Source of the DNA: Methanobacterium spitsbergense
Lineage (GTDB): Archaea; Methanobacteriota; Methanobacteria; Methanobacteriales; Methanobacteriaceae
Assembly (NCBI RefSeq): GCF_019931065.1
Contig: NZ_JAIOUQ010000013.1
Location: forward strand, 1-64,000
DNA: 64,000 nucleotides
Reading direction: 5' to 3'
A program made the translations under genes and the position numbers. Each line of letters opens with the position of its first letter. Position 1 is the stretch's first letter. Below the pieces are notes generated by a model. The model was not told the DNA's origin and did no database searches. It saw nothing but the letters and a program-made list of their open reading frames with translations. Of this stretch, positions 1-10,716 are shown piece by piece.

Positions 1-414
1 TAGCACTCAAAATGCAAAAATGGACAACAAAACACGGAAAACATCAACAACCCCCCAACAACTTGACAGCCCCGAAAATATCAAATTATAAAAATCAGAC
101 TAAATTTCGATTTTAGTATTACAACATTTTTCGATAAATTTTATAAGATCTTGAATAATCCTTTAAAAGTTTTTTTTAATTAATTGGGGTATGATTAGCT
201 TTTTTAAGAAATTTAAAAAATAGTTGATGAACTTCGTTATAGCCTTATATAACGAAGTTCAATTAGACAAAAATTACAAAATTTCAACAAATTTTTCAAA
301 ATCTAATAACTGAAACTACCAACATACAATAACTTATAAAAAAATCCATATTACGATCTTGTGAGTCATAATATATTTTTATAGCGATAAATTTATTTAA
401 AGAATAAAATTTCT
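1..414. other. AT-rich non-coding stretch
   Basis: I found no convincing coding frame here. The only structured element is the long palindrome at 228-261, described separately. A left-hand neighbour may end before position 1, but nothing recognisable of it remains. Confidence 0.5.
228..261. repeat. 14-bp-arm perfect palindrome, terminator or recombination-site-like
   Basis: The left arm TGAACTTCGTTATA (228-241) and right arm TATAACGAAGTTCA (248-261) are perfect reverse complements around a 6-base spacer, GCCTTA. Read on the minus strand the hairpin is followed by a run of six T about 7 bases further on, and it lies about 150 bases past the end of the minus-strand DJ-1 gene. It could therefore be that gene's terminator. 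The arm/6-base-spacer/arm shape also resembles tyrosine-recombinase sites (dif) and the arms look superficially like loxP. No recombinase gene is nearby. A copy of the right half-site recurs at 1283-1300. Confidence 0.6.
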
Positions 415-1041
<627 letters not shown>

Positions 1042-1430
1042 AAAATTTCTTTAAGCATTTAATGTTTATAATTTTATGGTTTTCTGAGTATAAATTGTTG
1101 AAAAAATTAAATAGCAATTTACTTAGTCTTAGAAATTAATTTTAACTGTTTTTTACTGAAAACAGAGATATATAGTCTAAATATACTTAAAACCATGAAC
1201 AATTGGGTGTTTAAGAATTAAAATTATTTAAATTTAAAGCTCTGTTTTAATATATTACGATCATGTGATCAACATTACCATTATATTACGAAGTTCAATT
1301 TTCTGCTCACATACCAAAATATATTTTATGTGATATGGGTACAGAATTGTATAAATAAAATAGATTCTGTAATCTTATAACAGAATTATTATGGTCAATA
1401 ATCTTATAATTTAACAGTATTTGCATATCC
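1042..1430. other. non-coding gap with short repeats
   Basis: No coding frame is supported. The segment ATATTACGATCATGTGA at 1252-1268 nearly matches 348-364 (one mismatch in 17), and 1283-1300 nearly matches 246-263. The two pairs flank the DJ-1 gene in mirror order. Confidence 0.5.
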
Positions 1431-1804
1431 TCAGCTCACAGCTTTCTTCACGAGTGCTAAGATCTTCTTTTCTTCGGTGGCAGTCAACTCTTTCAATGTG
1501 TAGGAGGTAGGCCACATTTGGCCTTCATCCAAGTTTGCTTTGTCACTGAATCCTAAAGTCGCATATCTAGTTTTGAATTTTTGTGCAGGTTGGAAGAAAC
1601 AAATAACTTTGCCATCCTTAGAATATGGTGGCATTCCGTACCAGAGTCTCGGCACAAGGGTTGGTGATGATAATATGAAGCCGTTCACCCATTGGCACGA
1701 TCCTTTTCCGACATCTCGGCAATATTCCCAAGCACAACACTTTCCCCCTCCCCTTTAGCTGTACTTGGATCTCGCTTTTGTTTATTGAGATTTGGTTTTT
1801 TCAT
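1431..1804 (-). pseudogene. DUF1801 / iron-chaperone-like protein, broken by two frameshifts
   Basis: Three consecutive minus-strand frames together rebuild one small DUF1801-family protein. The first runs from ATG at 1804 (MKKPNLNKQKRDPS...[10 protein letters not shown]) and stops at 1685-1687. The second carries GERLHIII from 1689. The third carries [13 protein letters not shown] through [11 protein letters not shown] to the end at 1431. In intact relatives these pieces are continuous: N-terminal Lys-rich tail, IAEM.E.DR, RLH, then WYGMPAY and CFFQ.AQKF. The 374-base span equals 124 codons plus two bases, as expected from two single-base insertions. An in-frame GTG at 1688 could start an 85-residue C-terminal piece, but the domain would be incomplete. 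Decay or sequencing errors are both possible. Confidence 0.75.
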
Positions 1805-2524
1805 AACTTTCACATCCAAATATTCTTAATTATATTATATTAGCTAAAAGATTTAGAATTTTCTGATTTCTGCATATTAGAGTGTAAATAAAAAAGTTCA
1901 AATTTGCTAGAATAGAAGAATTTTCATAAAAACTATACAGTACTAAAAATAACTATCCACAAATATCGTTTCAAGGTCTATTCACAATGGATCTTTATCG
2001 ATGCATACAATTTGATTCATTATTATGATCAACGAACTCAACATTCTTTTAGAAAGTCATAATTATTTTTAAAAAAATTTCCATTCTATCATAAAAATTA
2101 GAAAATCTTCGAAATACCTATATTTAGTATGTATGGTATAGATGTCCCAGTTCATTTATGATGATTTCATGATATTTCATTTTTTTGATAAATAATCATA
2201 AATTTTGAACATCGAAAAAAAAACCAAAGTTCCTCAAATTAATAAATATGATTCGATTATTATTAAATTTATAATTTAGGAGAATTTTTTTTTAAATAAT
2301 CCTCTTATCTAAAAATTGAACCTTCAATATTTCACTCATAAAGTTCAAATTGATTAAAATACAAAAAAGGATTAGATATTTAGAAATATAAAATATTGAA
2401 AATTTGAAAATACTTATTGCAAACTAGAGTTTTGTGATTAATTTTCACAGATTTATTATTTATGAAAATTATTTAATAAAATTTAATAAAGAGTTTTCTT
2501 ATAATTTATTTTGGAGGCGGATTA
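1805..2524. other. AT-rich intergenic region
   Basis: About 720 bases with no supported gene, RNA or ordered repeat. The last 20 bases hold the ribosome binding site (TGGAGGCGG) of the following gene. Confidence 0.5.
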
Positions 2525-2947
2525 ATGGATAGTACAGTGAAGATATTTTTTGTAGCTGTAGTTTTATTGTATACAGTACTGGGAGTTGGAGCAATTGGAC
2601 TCTTACAAGATCATTTTATAACTGATAATGTTGCCACAATAAATCAAGTTAATTCTTCTACAAATAATGCTATTAATAATTTAAATGAGCAGATTAATCC
2701 TCAAACTGAGTATATTAGTTCTGAGAAAGCTATAAATGTCGTTCATAAAAAAGTGCCATATTATGATTATACGAGTTATTCAACTAAATTAGTCCAAAAT
2801 GGTCAGCACCCCTATTATTTAGTAAATGCATATGACCTTAATCCTAACAGTACAAATTATAAAAATGGTATCGGCGGTGCAAAAGTTGATGCCCAAAGCG
2901 GGAAATTGTTAGATAATGGAACAATAACCCAAATCGAAACTCCTTAA
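2525..2947 (+). CDS. membrane-anchored PepSY-like domain protein
   Basis: This 140-residue protein has one N-terminal membrane segment or uncleaved signal (about residues 5-28). A linker rich in Asn and Thr follows. The C-terminal half reads like a PepSY domain: EYISSEKAINVV, a central YYLVNAYD strand, then GGAKVDAQSGKLLD. PepSY domains are extracytoplasmic modules often found as peptidase inhibitors or propeptides, so an exterior role is inferred. The start is set by TGGAGGCGG seven bases upstream. The gene is monocistronic and convergent with the next minus-strand gene. Confidence 0.65.
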   Translation: MDSTVKIFFVAVVLLYTVLGVGAIGLLQDHFITDNVATINQVNSSTNNAINNLNEQINPQTEYISSEKAINVVHKKVPYYDYTSYSTKLVQNGQHPYYLVNAYDLNPNSTNYKNGIGGAKVDAQSGKLLDNGTITQIETP

Positions 2948-3060
2948 ATTTTTATAATATTTATCTACAATTTGAAATACTATAATTGAGAAAGGAGAGC
3001 TGGAGTACTTGTTAAATGTTGAAATCAAAAGGAATTATCCTTACTTTTTTAATTAGAGAA

Positions 3061-3879
3061 TTATTCAAAACTAGGTAAATTCTTGGTTATATTTGCAGTT
3101 ATGTTGTTAGTCTTATTTTGGAATTGACCTGTGGTTATATCTGTGTAGTCAAAGTTTAATTCACCTTGAACGTATAATTGTTCTAGAGTTTTATAATTGG
3201 ATAACTCAAAATTTTTAAATGGATCATTTAGATAGGGGAAAATCAACCCATAAACTGTGTATACATAAGCAGGGATGATTCCATACGTATTTGTTAATAT
3301 TTCAAAATATAGTGGTAATCCACATCCAGGATTTAGATTTGGATTATCCCCTCGTACACTTCCATGCCATACCATGGGGATGGAGCCGTTTTGTCCATTT
3401 TCCCGGGCCAGTGTGTAAACATGGGTCATTAAATCATCATAAGAATTGTAAACAACTCCATCAGAGAGATATTTATATCTTCCCGCTGGAACACCGTGCA
3501 AAGCCAAATTTAAAGAATCTGATTTATTAATCTGGCTTAGATTTACAGAGCCAAGACCCTGTGTGTCAATATAAGACGCCTCAATAATATACACACTTTT
3601 GTTAGTGCCATTATCGCTGGTGTTTTGCCAATAGCTACGATAATTACTACTTCCTGCAAAATGTACTACCAAAGCGCACTTGGATCCTCTTTCTTCGGCA
3701 TATTCTGCTAAAAGTTGAGAATGTGGATGATCAGGGTACATATCGGGATTTTCAATTTTAACAAATGAAAGTCTTCCTAATGGTTGTATAGGTCCATTTG
3801 AAACCTCGATATATGAATAAAGTATAATAATGACTATAACTGCAAATATTGCAACAACAATTATTATACCTTTTCTCAT
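3061..3879 (-). CDS. signal-anchored hypothetical protein, paralogue of 42899-43681
   Basis: I do not recognise the family. The 272-residue protein has an N-terminal membrane anchor (residues 4-24) and an exterior domain. Conspicuous motifs are GPI.P.GRL.FVK, NPDMYP.HPHS, SNYRSY, YIDTQG.GS.NLSQ, GVP.GRYKY.SDG and AYVYT..GLI.PYLN. The same motifs in the same order occur in the 260-residue protein at 42899-43681, so the window holds two paralogues. The C-terminal tail is rich in Asn and Thr, as in archaeal exported proteins. It probably sits on the outer face of the membrane. Confidence 0.7.
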   Translation of the reverse strand: MRKGIIIVVAIFAVIVIIILYSYIEVSNGPIQPLGRLSFVKIENPDMYPDHPHSQLLAEYAEERGSKCALVVHFAGSSNYRSYWQNTSDNGTNKSVYIIEASYIDTQGLGSVNLSQINKSDSLNLALHGVPAGRYKYLSDGVVYNSYDDLMTHVYTLARENGQNGSIPMVWHGSVRGDNPNLNPGCGLPLYFEILTNTYGIIPAYVYTVYGLIFPYLNDPFKNFELSNYKTLEQLYVQGELNFDYTDITTGQFQNKTNNITANITKNLPSFE

Positions 3880-4145
3880 TTTTCCACCAAAATTCTTTAA
3901 ATAACTTAATAAGATTGGATAAATTACTAATTTAAATAATAATGTAAAAAGCAGATTCTATTATTTATGATAAATATTCCATACCCCATAATATGTTATT
4001 CTTTCTATTTAGAATTTTTGTTAATACTTAGGAGGATTAATAATTTCATTAATTTCTTTGTTTTTTCTATTTCATAGTGTGTTTCAGTCTTTAGGGAGGG
4101 GTTAAATCATAAATTATAAATATTTTCTATATAATATTATTATGC

Positions 4146-4835
4146 ATGTCTCAGAAATCATCTGAAGTAGATGAAGATCTTAAAAATCGTGTTGAACAAG
4201 ACAAGGTTCTTAAAAGTCAATTTGAACTTGATATTAGGGATAAAAATCGACTGGAAGCATTTGTAGATGGTGTTTTTGCTATTGCGATCACAATATTGGT
4301 TTTGGAATTTATAGTTCCAGTGTTACCTCATTCAAATATAGCTATTTTTAATTATTTGGGCAGTATATGGATCAAATTTCTAGGATATTTCCTGGCTTTT
4401 TTTCTATTAGGTATGCTACTCAATAATCATAGTAGACAGTTTAGAAATTTAGAATACGCGGATCAGCAACTATGGTGGCTTAATATAGCATTTTTATCTT
4501 TTATTGTACTTGTACCATTGGTTACATCAATTTGGATCGAATACAGTGACACTACAATAGGAGTTTTGTGTTTCCATTTTGATATGCTCATTTCAGGCTT
4601 AATATTGTATTTAAACTGGATATATATTCTAAAACATAAATATCTTCTCAGAAAGGATATAACTTCCAGAACAATTACAATTATAAAATACAGAAATTCA
4701 TCCTTTCCAATCGCTTCGCTTATCGCCATAGGGATTGCTTTTTTCACGCCATTATTTAGTAATGTGGCATATTTATTCATCCTGTTAATTATGTTTATTT
4801 CTCCCATTCTTATCAAAAGAAAGAGCGAAAAATAA
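4146..4835 (+). CDS. TMEM175-type potassium channel-like protein (DUF1211)
   Basis: The 229-residue protein has six predicted membrane helices after a charged N-terminal tail of about 35 residues. The first helix carries R.EAFVDGVFAIAITILVLE, the signature of the prokaryotic TMEM175/DUF1211 family, whose members form tetrameric K+ leak channels. The usual F-S-D triad reads F-V-D here (residues 39-41), so the Ser is replaced. A single six-helix repeat is normal for the prokaryotic form. The gene stands alone; the ATG at 4146 gives the frame, while another ATG four bases earlier leads only to a short frame. Confidence 0.8.
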   Translation: MSQKSSEVDEDLKNRVEQDKVLKSQFELDIRDKNRLEAFVDGVFAIAITILVLEFIVPVLPHSNIAIFNYLGSIWIKFLGYFLAFFLLGMLLNNHSRQFRNLEYADQQLWWLNIAFLSFIVLVPLVTSIWIEYSDTTIGVLCFHFDMLISGLILYLNWIYILKHKYLLRKDITSRTITIIKYRNSSFPIASLIAIGIAFFTPLFSNVAYLFILLIMFISPILIKRKSEK

Positions 4836-4916
4836 ATCAATTAAAAGTTGGAATAATTTAATTTTATAACTAAATAATTTCATTCAAATATCCTCAATTA
4901 AAAAAGGTGTATATCT

Positions 4917-7187
4917 ATGGAAAAATGTTTGGTGTCAGGACAACTGGTAGATGATAAAGAAAACCCAATATATAACATCCAATTAAAGGCCATTGCAGAT
5001 TATTCTTCAATTTTTGATGATGATCCATTACTGGGAGAAGAGGTAACAGATGAAAATGGTAAATTTGAAATCAATTTCCCTCTAAACTCTAAATTCATTG
5101 ATGATAAGAATAATAAAATAAAAATAGAATTTTTCATAGATGAAAAGAAGATAATGGATGTTTCTAGAGGTATTCAAGAAGAAATTATTGATTTTGGCAT
5201 TATAAAATTTGATAAAGGAAATATTGGAGTTAATGGGCGAATAACAGATGAAAAAGGAAATCCTATAGAAGGACTAACTGTAATAGCAGAAGATGAAGAT
5301 TATGGGAAGTTAGAATTAAATGTCCTGGATTTGGTTGAATTTAAGGTTAAATCTTTTATTAAAAATAAAAATATAATCTCTGATGAAGGAATTTTAGGTA
5401 ATTCCAAGGATTTCATAACGGATAGATTCAAACCTTTATTATCTCTTAGGGATGATTATTTAGGATCTGCAGTGACCGATGAAAATGGATATTACAGTAT
5501 CATTTACCCTCAAGAAAGTTACAGAGAAATCTTAGACAAAGAACCAGATATAAAAATAATAGTTAAAGATAAATTGGGAGTATTTGAGATTAGAGAGACA
5601 GAAGTTCACAAGAACATAAACAGTACTTTTGAAAAAATAGATGATATAATTATTAACCGTGCCGAGATTGAGGGATGGCAGGTTACATTAAACAGCGATT
5701 CACCATCCCGAATCACTTCCAACAATAATTTTGAAATATTAATTGACAATCATCAAGCCTGGGAAAAGATGGTTGAAGTGGTGGATGAAGCAAAGTCTTA
5801 CATTTATTTAACCCAGTTTGAATTTTACCCGGAATTCATACCAAAATTCTTTACATCAACAGAGGATCCATCTAAATATGAAGCCGACGATTCGCTGACA
5901 TATAAACTATTAGAAGCCCAAAAAAGAGGTGCAGATGTTAAAATTATTATAAATGAAAATAGGGTGGTCCCTGACAATTACGATGAGTTATATGACTATT
6001 ATAAAGAGAGTGATGTTGATGTAAGAAGATACCCTGCCAAAGGCCCTTACTCCATGCATGCCAAGGTTCTGGTTGCAGATGGCAAGAAAGCATTTATAAT
6101 TGGATCCCCATTCACTCAAAGTTACTGGGACACCAGTAAACATGATATTAATGAACCAAGACGATTGGAAAAGAACGAAGGACCATATCATGATGTTTCA
6201 ACATACTTTGAAGGTCCAGTAATTCATCACTTAGAAGAGTTTTTCATTGAGTTGTGGAATTATCTTTCAGACACGGATTTTAAAGGTGAAAATAAGTTAA
6301 GCGAAAATAAATCTTTAAATAAAGAAATAATCAATGTTAACACTTCTGAAAAACTACCTGATTTTAATCCACTTTTAAGAGTTGAAAATGAGTCCTTACA
6401 AATTGTAAGATCAATTACTCCCCAATCAATAAGCAAAAGAGGAGAAACAGGAGTACTAGAAGCTTACAGAAAAGCCATTACCAATGCAGAAGATTTCATA
6501 TACCTTGAAAACCAGTATTTTACCAATAAATACATCATCGGGGCTTTAAAAAAAGTTCTTGAACTTAAACCAGATTTACAGATAATCATGATAATAAACG
6601 AAGTTCCAGATGTTCCCACATATCGAAGCTGGCAGCATTACGGCTTCGAAATAATGGGTCTTGATCTACAAAAATTAACCATTGAACACCCTCAAATTGG
6701 AGTTTTTGCCAAATGGTCCGGCAAATTCCAAAATGGAAAAAATAAACTGCGAAACTGTTACATCCACAGTAAAGTTGCCATAGTAGATGATAAATGGGCA
6801 ACAATAGGTACATCTAATCTGGATGGATCATCTTTAAGTTATGCAGAGGAGTTTGGAAGTAGTGAATTATCTGCGAATCATCGTAACATGGAAATGAATG
6901 CCATAATGTATGATATGGACTTCCCTCAATCAGATAATATTGAAAACTTTAGAAAAATATTATGGAGTGAACATTTAGGAATGGATATCTCTAACCTGGA
7001 GCGTCCTCAAGAAGGTTGGCTAGATTTATGGAAAGACAAAGGTTACGAGAACATTAGTCAATTAGAAAAAGAAGAAATTATCCTCCATGGAGGAATATTG
7101 CCCTACAGTACTAAAAATAATCCTAAAGAGCAAATTAAAGATCTTGTAGAACAATACAGGAGACTAAAAGCAAGATTTAATATTTAA
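4917..7187 (+). CDS. phospholipase D-like protein with N-terminal carboxypeptidase-regulatory-like domains
   Basis: The 756-residue protein has two parts. Residues 1-240 contain repeated beta-sandwich modules (GQLVDDKENPI, TDENGKFEI, GRITDEKGNPIEG, VTDENGYYSI), typical of carboxypeptidase-regulatory-like or CNA-B-like domains. Residues 260-720 form a phospholipase D core with both HKD motifs: HAKVLVAD beginning at His381 and HSKVAIVD at His617, each followed by the usual G(S/T)..L/F segment. Two motifs in one chain form one active site in this superfamily, which acts on phosphodiesters. There is no signal peptide, so the protein is probably intracellular. AGGTG precedes the ATG. The substrate is unknown; phospholipid turnover or nuclease activity are both possible. 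Confidence 0.85.
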   Translation: MEKCLVSGQLVDDKENPIYNIQLKAIADYSSIFDDDPLLGEEVTDENGKFEINFPLNSKFIDDKNNKIKIEFFIDEKKIMDVSRGIQEEIIDFGIIKFDKGNIGVNGRITDEKGNPIEGLTVIAEDEDYGKLELNVLDLVEFKVKSFIKNKNIISDEGILGNSKDFITDRFKPLLSLRDDYLGSAVTDENGYYSIIYPQESYREILDKEPDIKIIVKDKLGVFEIRETEVHKNINSTFEKIDDIIINRAEIEGWQVTLNSDSPSRITSNNNFEILIDNHQAWEKMVEVVDEAKSYIYLTQFEFYPEFIPKFFTSTEDPSKYEADDSLTYKLLEAQKRGADVKIIINENRVVPDNYDELYDYYKESDVDVRRYPAKGPYSMHAKVLVADGKKAFIIGSPFTQSYWDTSKHDINEPRRLEKNEGPYHDVSTYFEGPVIHHLEEFFIELWNYLSDTDFKGENKLSENKSLNKEIINVNTSEKLPDFNPLLRVENESLQIVRSITPQSISKRGETGVLEAYRKAITNAEDFIYLENQYFTNKYIIGALKKVLELKPDLQIIMIINEVPDVPTYRSWQHYGFEIMGLDLQKLTIEHPQIGVFAKWSGKFQNGKNKLRNCYIHSKVAIVDDKWATIGTSNLDGSSLSYAEEFGSSELSANHRNMEMNAIMYDMDFPQSDNIENFRKILWSEHLGMDISNLERPQEGWLDLWKDKGYENISQLEKEEIILHGGILPYSTKNNPKEQIKDLVEQYRRLKARFNI

Positions 7188-7462
7188 CAGTGAATATTAA
7201 GATATCGAAAAAAATTTCAGGAATAATTAAAATATATAAAGGATGTCTTAATTGGAATTTATACTAATAAACAAAACAGAGCTATTTTCTATTATAATTA
7301 TATTTTTATTTGGAGGGAAAATGCTCGTCTTTATTTAAAAGTGTGAATATACAACTTTGTGATAATTGTTCAAATGTAAAAAAAATTATTGCATGAACAA
7401 CTAAAGTTGGAGTAATGATAACTCGCTAAATACTTTCTTAAAGCAGGGAATTGTAAATGTAA

Positions 7463-7927
7463 TTAAATTATTTCAAATTTTTTTGCTTTCCTTGCAGTAA
7501 GGACCAAGTCTTTAATTTCTAATGGCAGTTGTTCATTTTGCCATTTTATTTCATCATCTACTGATTTCCCCTCATTTTTTACTGCTTTCAAAGCGTACCA
7601 AGCAGCTCCTAACGAATGGTCTGCCATATGGGCCGTTGCAACAGCATGTCCAACAGATCTTGCCACGGCAATAGTACTAGTATATGATGATTCATTTGCC
7701 ACTGCAATTGCACTTAATGAAGCTTTTCTTGCATGGCCAACTGATGAATTTCCCAGTTTCCACTCTTGAGCTGTATTAAGTGCATTTACTAGTCGTTCAT
7801 CTACTTTTTCACCGTATAGATGCAATACATGTTCTGAGCAGTCACATGCCCATTGAATTAATTGATAGTGCTGTTCTTTTTTTAAGGGGCCGCCTCGATG
7901 TTCAGCAATAAATCGTTTATCTCGCAT
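7463..7927 (-). CDS. Imm5-like putative immunity protein
   Basis: The 154-residue, mostly helical protein begins MRDKRFIAEHRGG.L..E.H..L..WACDC and carries Ala-rich helices with GHA..TAHMADHSLGAAWYALKA. This matches what is annotated as the Imm-5-like putative immunity family. No toxin gene is visible next to it, so an immunity role is only a family label here. It ends in a Lys-rich tail and has no membrane segment. It stands alone on the minus strand between two long non-coding gaps. Confidence 0.65.
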   Translation of the reverse strand: MRDKRFIAEHRGGPLKKEQHYQLIQWACDCSEHVLHLYGEKVDERLVNALNTAQEWKLGNSSVGHARKASLSAIAVANESSYTSTIAVARSVGHAVATAHMADHSLGAAWYALKAVKNEGKSVDDEIKWQNEQLPLEIKDLVLTARKAKKFEII

Positions 7928-8412
7928 TCTTGTTTTTCTCCATGTCCTAAAACATTCATCATATATTTGTTACTGTTTTACTGTATTCTAGTAATATCAA
8001 CCTACTAATATCCTGAACTTAACATTTTCAATTTCACTTTAATATATAATCTGGTGCGGGGATTATAAAAAAAATTGTAATACTTCACATTTATATCAAT
8101 AATTATTTCCAAAAAAAAAATCTGTTAAATTTTTTTATATTTGCTACTTTAGGGTTTTGAGGATTGTTGACACTAAAACAGAAGCTCCAATGAGCTAGTT
8201 ACTTTTAATAGAACTTTTCTGAATCAAAAGTTTGTAAATTGAATTATGTATATATAATTTGCCTTATCTACCCCATAACTTGTGAATATTTGCTTAAAGA
8301 TTATTATCTATCATATAGAACAGGATAATAATTTATATTTATGATTTTAATTTTAAATTCGTTAAATTAATTTACCGTATATACCAATTATAATATATAG
8401 AGGTGATTTCTA
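7928..8412. other. intergenic region between divergent genes
   Basis: About 485 bases hold the promoters of the minus-strand Imm5-like gene and the plus-strand split gene. AT-rich segments that could act as TATA boxes lie at roughly 8040-8055 and 8320-8345. The last 20 bases contain AGAGGTGATTTCTA, a ribosome binding site for the ATG at 8413. I see no gene. Confidence 0.45.
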
Positions 8413-10193
8413 ATGGAGAAAGAAATATTAGCAGCTATTATGGCTTCAACATCAGATGTAGATATGATGACGAATGACAGGATAGAAGCCCTAACAAAAG
8501 GACATGGTATGTTAAATATTGCTGCAATTTGTGCAGCCAACTCTATTGCTGAAGAAGTTTTGAGGGGAACGGAAATAAGACTCACAGATCATAATGTTCA
8601 GCAATTACCAATTGATGATGTACTAAAAAAGGCTATTAATTCAGCAGAACTAGCAGGAGCTGATCCTGCAAACGCGGCTTTATTAAGTGCAACCCTATGT
8701 TATCTTGCAGGTACCAACGCCCAAGCAGGAGTACCAGCGGGTAACCGAAAATTAGGGGCCATGGCAAGAATGATTGCAGGTGTGGATCGCTGTGGGGTAT
8801 TGGCTATTCCAACTGCAAAGGTAAATAACAAAATATCAGGATATGCTGCAGTGAAGGCAATATATGATGACATCTTTGATGGTAAACTCACACAAATTAA
8901 TGGAAGTATTATACCATTGGGTGTTGGTGGAGGGCCGTTAATGGGCATGGTGCTTTAGGGGAAGATATTGCATTCCCTGAAATTGCAAAAAATGGTGCAG
9001 CAGCAGGTACAAAAGGTATGTTAAAAGCATATGCAAATGTTGGTATGCCTCCAAGCCCCATTACTGCAGCAATATTTGGTGTTGCAGCTATTTTAGAAAT
9101 TGTACATCCTGATTCTGAGGTGGGAGAAAGTTACGGTGAGTTCTTTAAGGTTAACAGTGCACAAATTGCAGGACTAGGAGCTGTTGAAGCATCAGGATTA
9201 CCTGAAAAGTTACATATCAGAGGAACTGATGAAGAATATGATACAGCTACATTGGTAGGTGATCTGGGTGTTATATTAAAGGATATTGGTGGACCCACAG
9301 TAATAGGTATGATGGCATTTGAGGAAATGCTTTCTGCATTTGAAGAGTCACTAGCAATAGGTGCCGGATTCTCTGGAGGGCCGCTACAACCACCATTAGG
9401 ACATATGACAGCAGATGCTGTACTGGCAATGAAGGTACTGATAAGTAGCGATGGTGATATCGAAAAAGCAGCTGATAGGATAAAGGAAATTAAAGAAAAA
9501 TTCTGGCTTGAACCAGAAGTAGCTAAAGTGGCTACCAATACCATATCTCGAAAATCTGAACAAGTAAAAAGGGGACCAGTAACTAAAGCAATGATATTAG
9601 CTACAGATGGTGCAGTTGCTAAAGCAGTATATGACAGGGCGAAGTTTACTTATGATAAATTAAATGAGGGAAAAGATATCACTGAAATTGTGCGAATGCT
9701 TGATGATGAGAAGTTAAATAATGTAGAAACAGCATGTAGTGCTTTATTCAGTGGAATGATGGGTAAGGATATAAAAATAAATGTCACCAGCTATCAAGGA
9801 TGTGCCAGAAGGAAGAAAACAGATTTCCTTGAAAAATATTGTGGTTTTGATACCGATGCAACAGTAGAAGTTACAATTGATGGGGAAAAAATTGTATTCG
9901 AAGGGTTATCTCATAAAGTGATACCAGATGCTGTTATGAATAATAAGAAAGAGTTACTCGAAGCAATTCCATTAGGAGCTGTACCGGTTGTGGAATTACA
10001 GCTTAGTGGTCATACCATCATAAACATCATAGTACCTGCAGCAGTTGCAACGTTGATGAACAAAGAATTAACACCACGGGAAATCGCTAGAAAAGTTGTA
10101 GCAGATGCATATATATCATCTGCGATACCTGGAGGAATTCAACGAGCTGAAGAAGTGAGTAAACGTGCAATAAAAATAATGTCAGAACTTTAA
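8413..10193 (+). pseudogene. large unrecognised cytosolic protein (about 593 residues) split by one frameshift
   Basis: Two plus-strand frames, 8413-8958 and one entered near 8945 and running to 10193, read as one protein. The first ends ...GVGGGPLMGMVL and stop. The overlapping frame reads GHGALGEDIAFPEIAKNGAAAGTKG before the first Met of the second piece, so coding potential continues across the gap. The 1781-base span is one base short of a whole number of codons, as a single-base deletion near TTAATGGG (about 8937-8946) would give. The protein is rich in Gly and Ala, without membrane helices or signal peptide. I do not recognise the family. It is followed 19 bases later by a LarC2-like gene, suggesting a shared function. 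A programmed frameshift or assembly error is not excluded. Confidence 0.7.
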
Positions 10194-10212
10194 TGCTTTT
10201 GGTGTAAAAAAT

Positions 10213-10716
10213 ATGTTATTAATGATTACAGTGGATGATTTGCCAGCCGAAGGTCTGCCATATATCATCGAAAAAACCATTGAAACAGGTGCTAAAAATG
10301 TACATGTTCTAAATGCTATCACAAAAAAAGGAAGAATGGAATATATCTTCCTTGTTGATGTCAATAAAAAATCATTTGAAGATGTATCATCTTTACTAGC
10401 TTTAGAATTAGGTACATTAGGAATAAAAACTTTAAGTACTGAGCATACTATGCTCCCATTCGAGATAATATCTAGAAATGTAACAATTAAAGCAAAAAAT
10501 GAACAATATGAATCAAAGGTGCAAGTGAAATATCTTAAAAACAAAGATAATCAGATAATATCATTAAAAGCAGAGTATGAAGACATCAAAACTATGGCAA
10601 ATAATTTAGAGGATCATGGAATAATAATTCCTCTCTCTAAATTAAAGACATTAATAGAAGCAGAAGCGTATAAAAAAATACTTTTTGATAAAGAGATAGT
10701 GATAAAAGTTGATTAA
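10213..10716 (+). CDS. LarC C-terminal-domain (LarC2-like) protein
   Basis: The 167-residue protein resembles the C-terminal half of the nickel-pincer cofactor protein LarC (DUF111): TVDDLPAEGLPYIIEKTIETGAKNV (D-D-x-x-G-E-like opening), ALELGTLGIKTLSTEH, then KAEYEDIKTMANN and L..LIEAEAY. In lactate-racemase systems LarC is a CTP-dependent enzyme that inserts nickel into the pincer cofactor, and it can be split into LarC1 and LarC2. Here only the C-terminal part is present and no LarA, LarB or LarE is in the window. Together with the large upstream gene it probably forms a two-gene operon. A nickel role is inference. Confidence 0.65.
   Translation: MLLMITVDDLPAEGLPYIIEKTIETGAKNVHVLNAITKKGRMEYIFLVDVNKKSFEDVSSLLALELGTLGIKTLSTEHTMLPFEIISRNVTIKAKNEQYESKVQVKYLKNKDNQIISLKAEYEDIKTMANNLEDHGIIIPLSKLKTLIEAEAYKKILFDKEIVIKVD

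Noticed and set aside
7463..7927. Toxin-immunity locus around the Imm5-like gene
   Set aside because: No toxin-like gene with a secretion signal or polymorphic-toxin repeats is adjacent; only the immunity-family resemblance remains.
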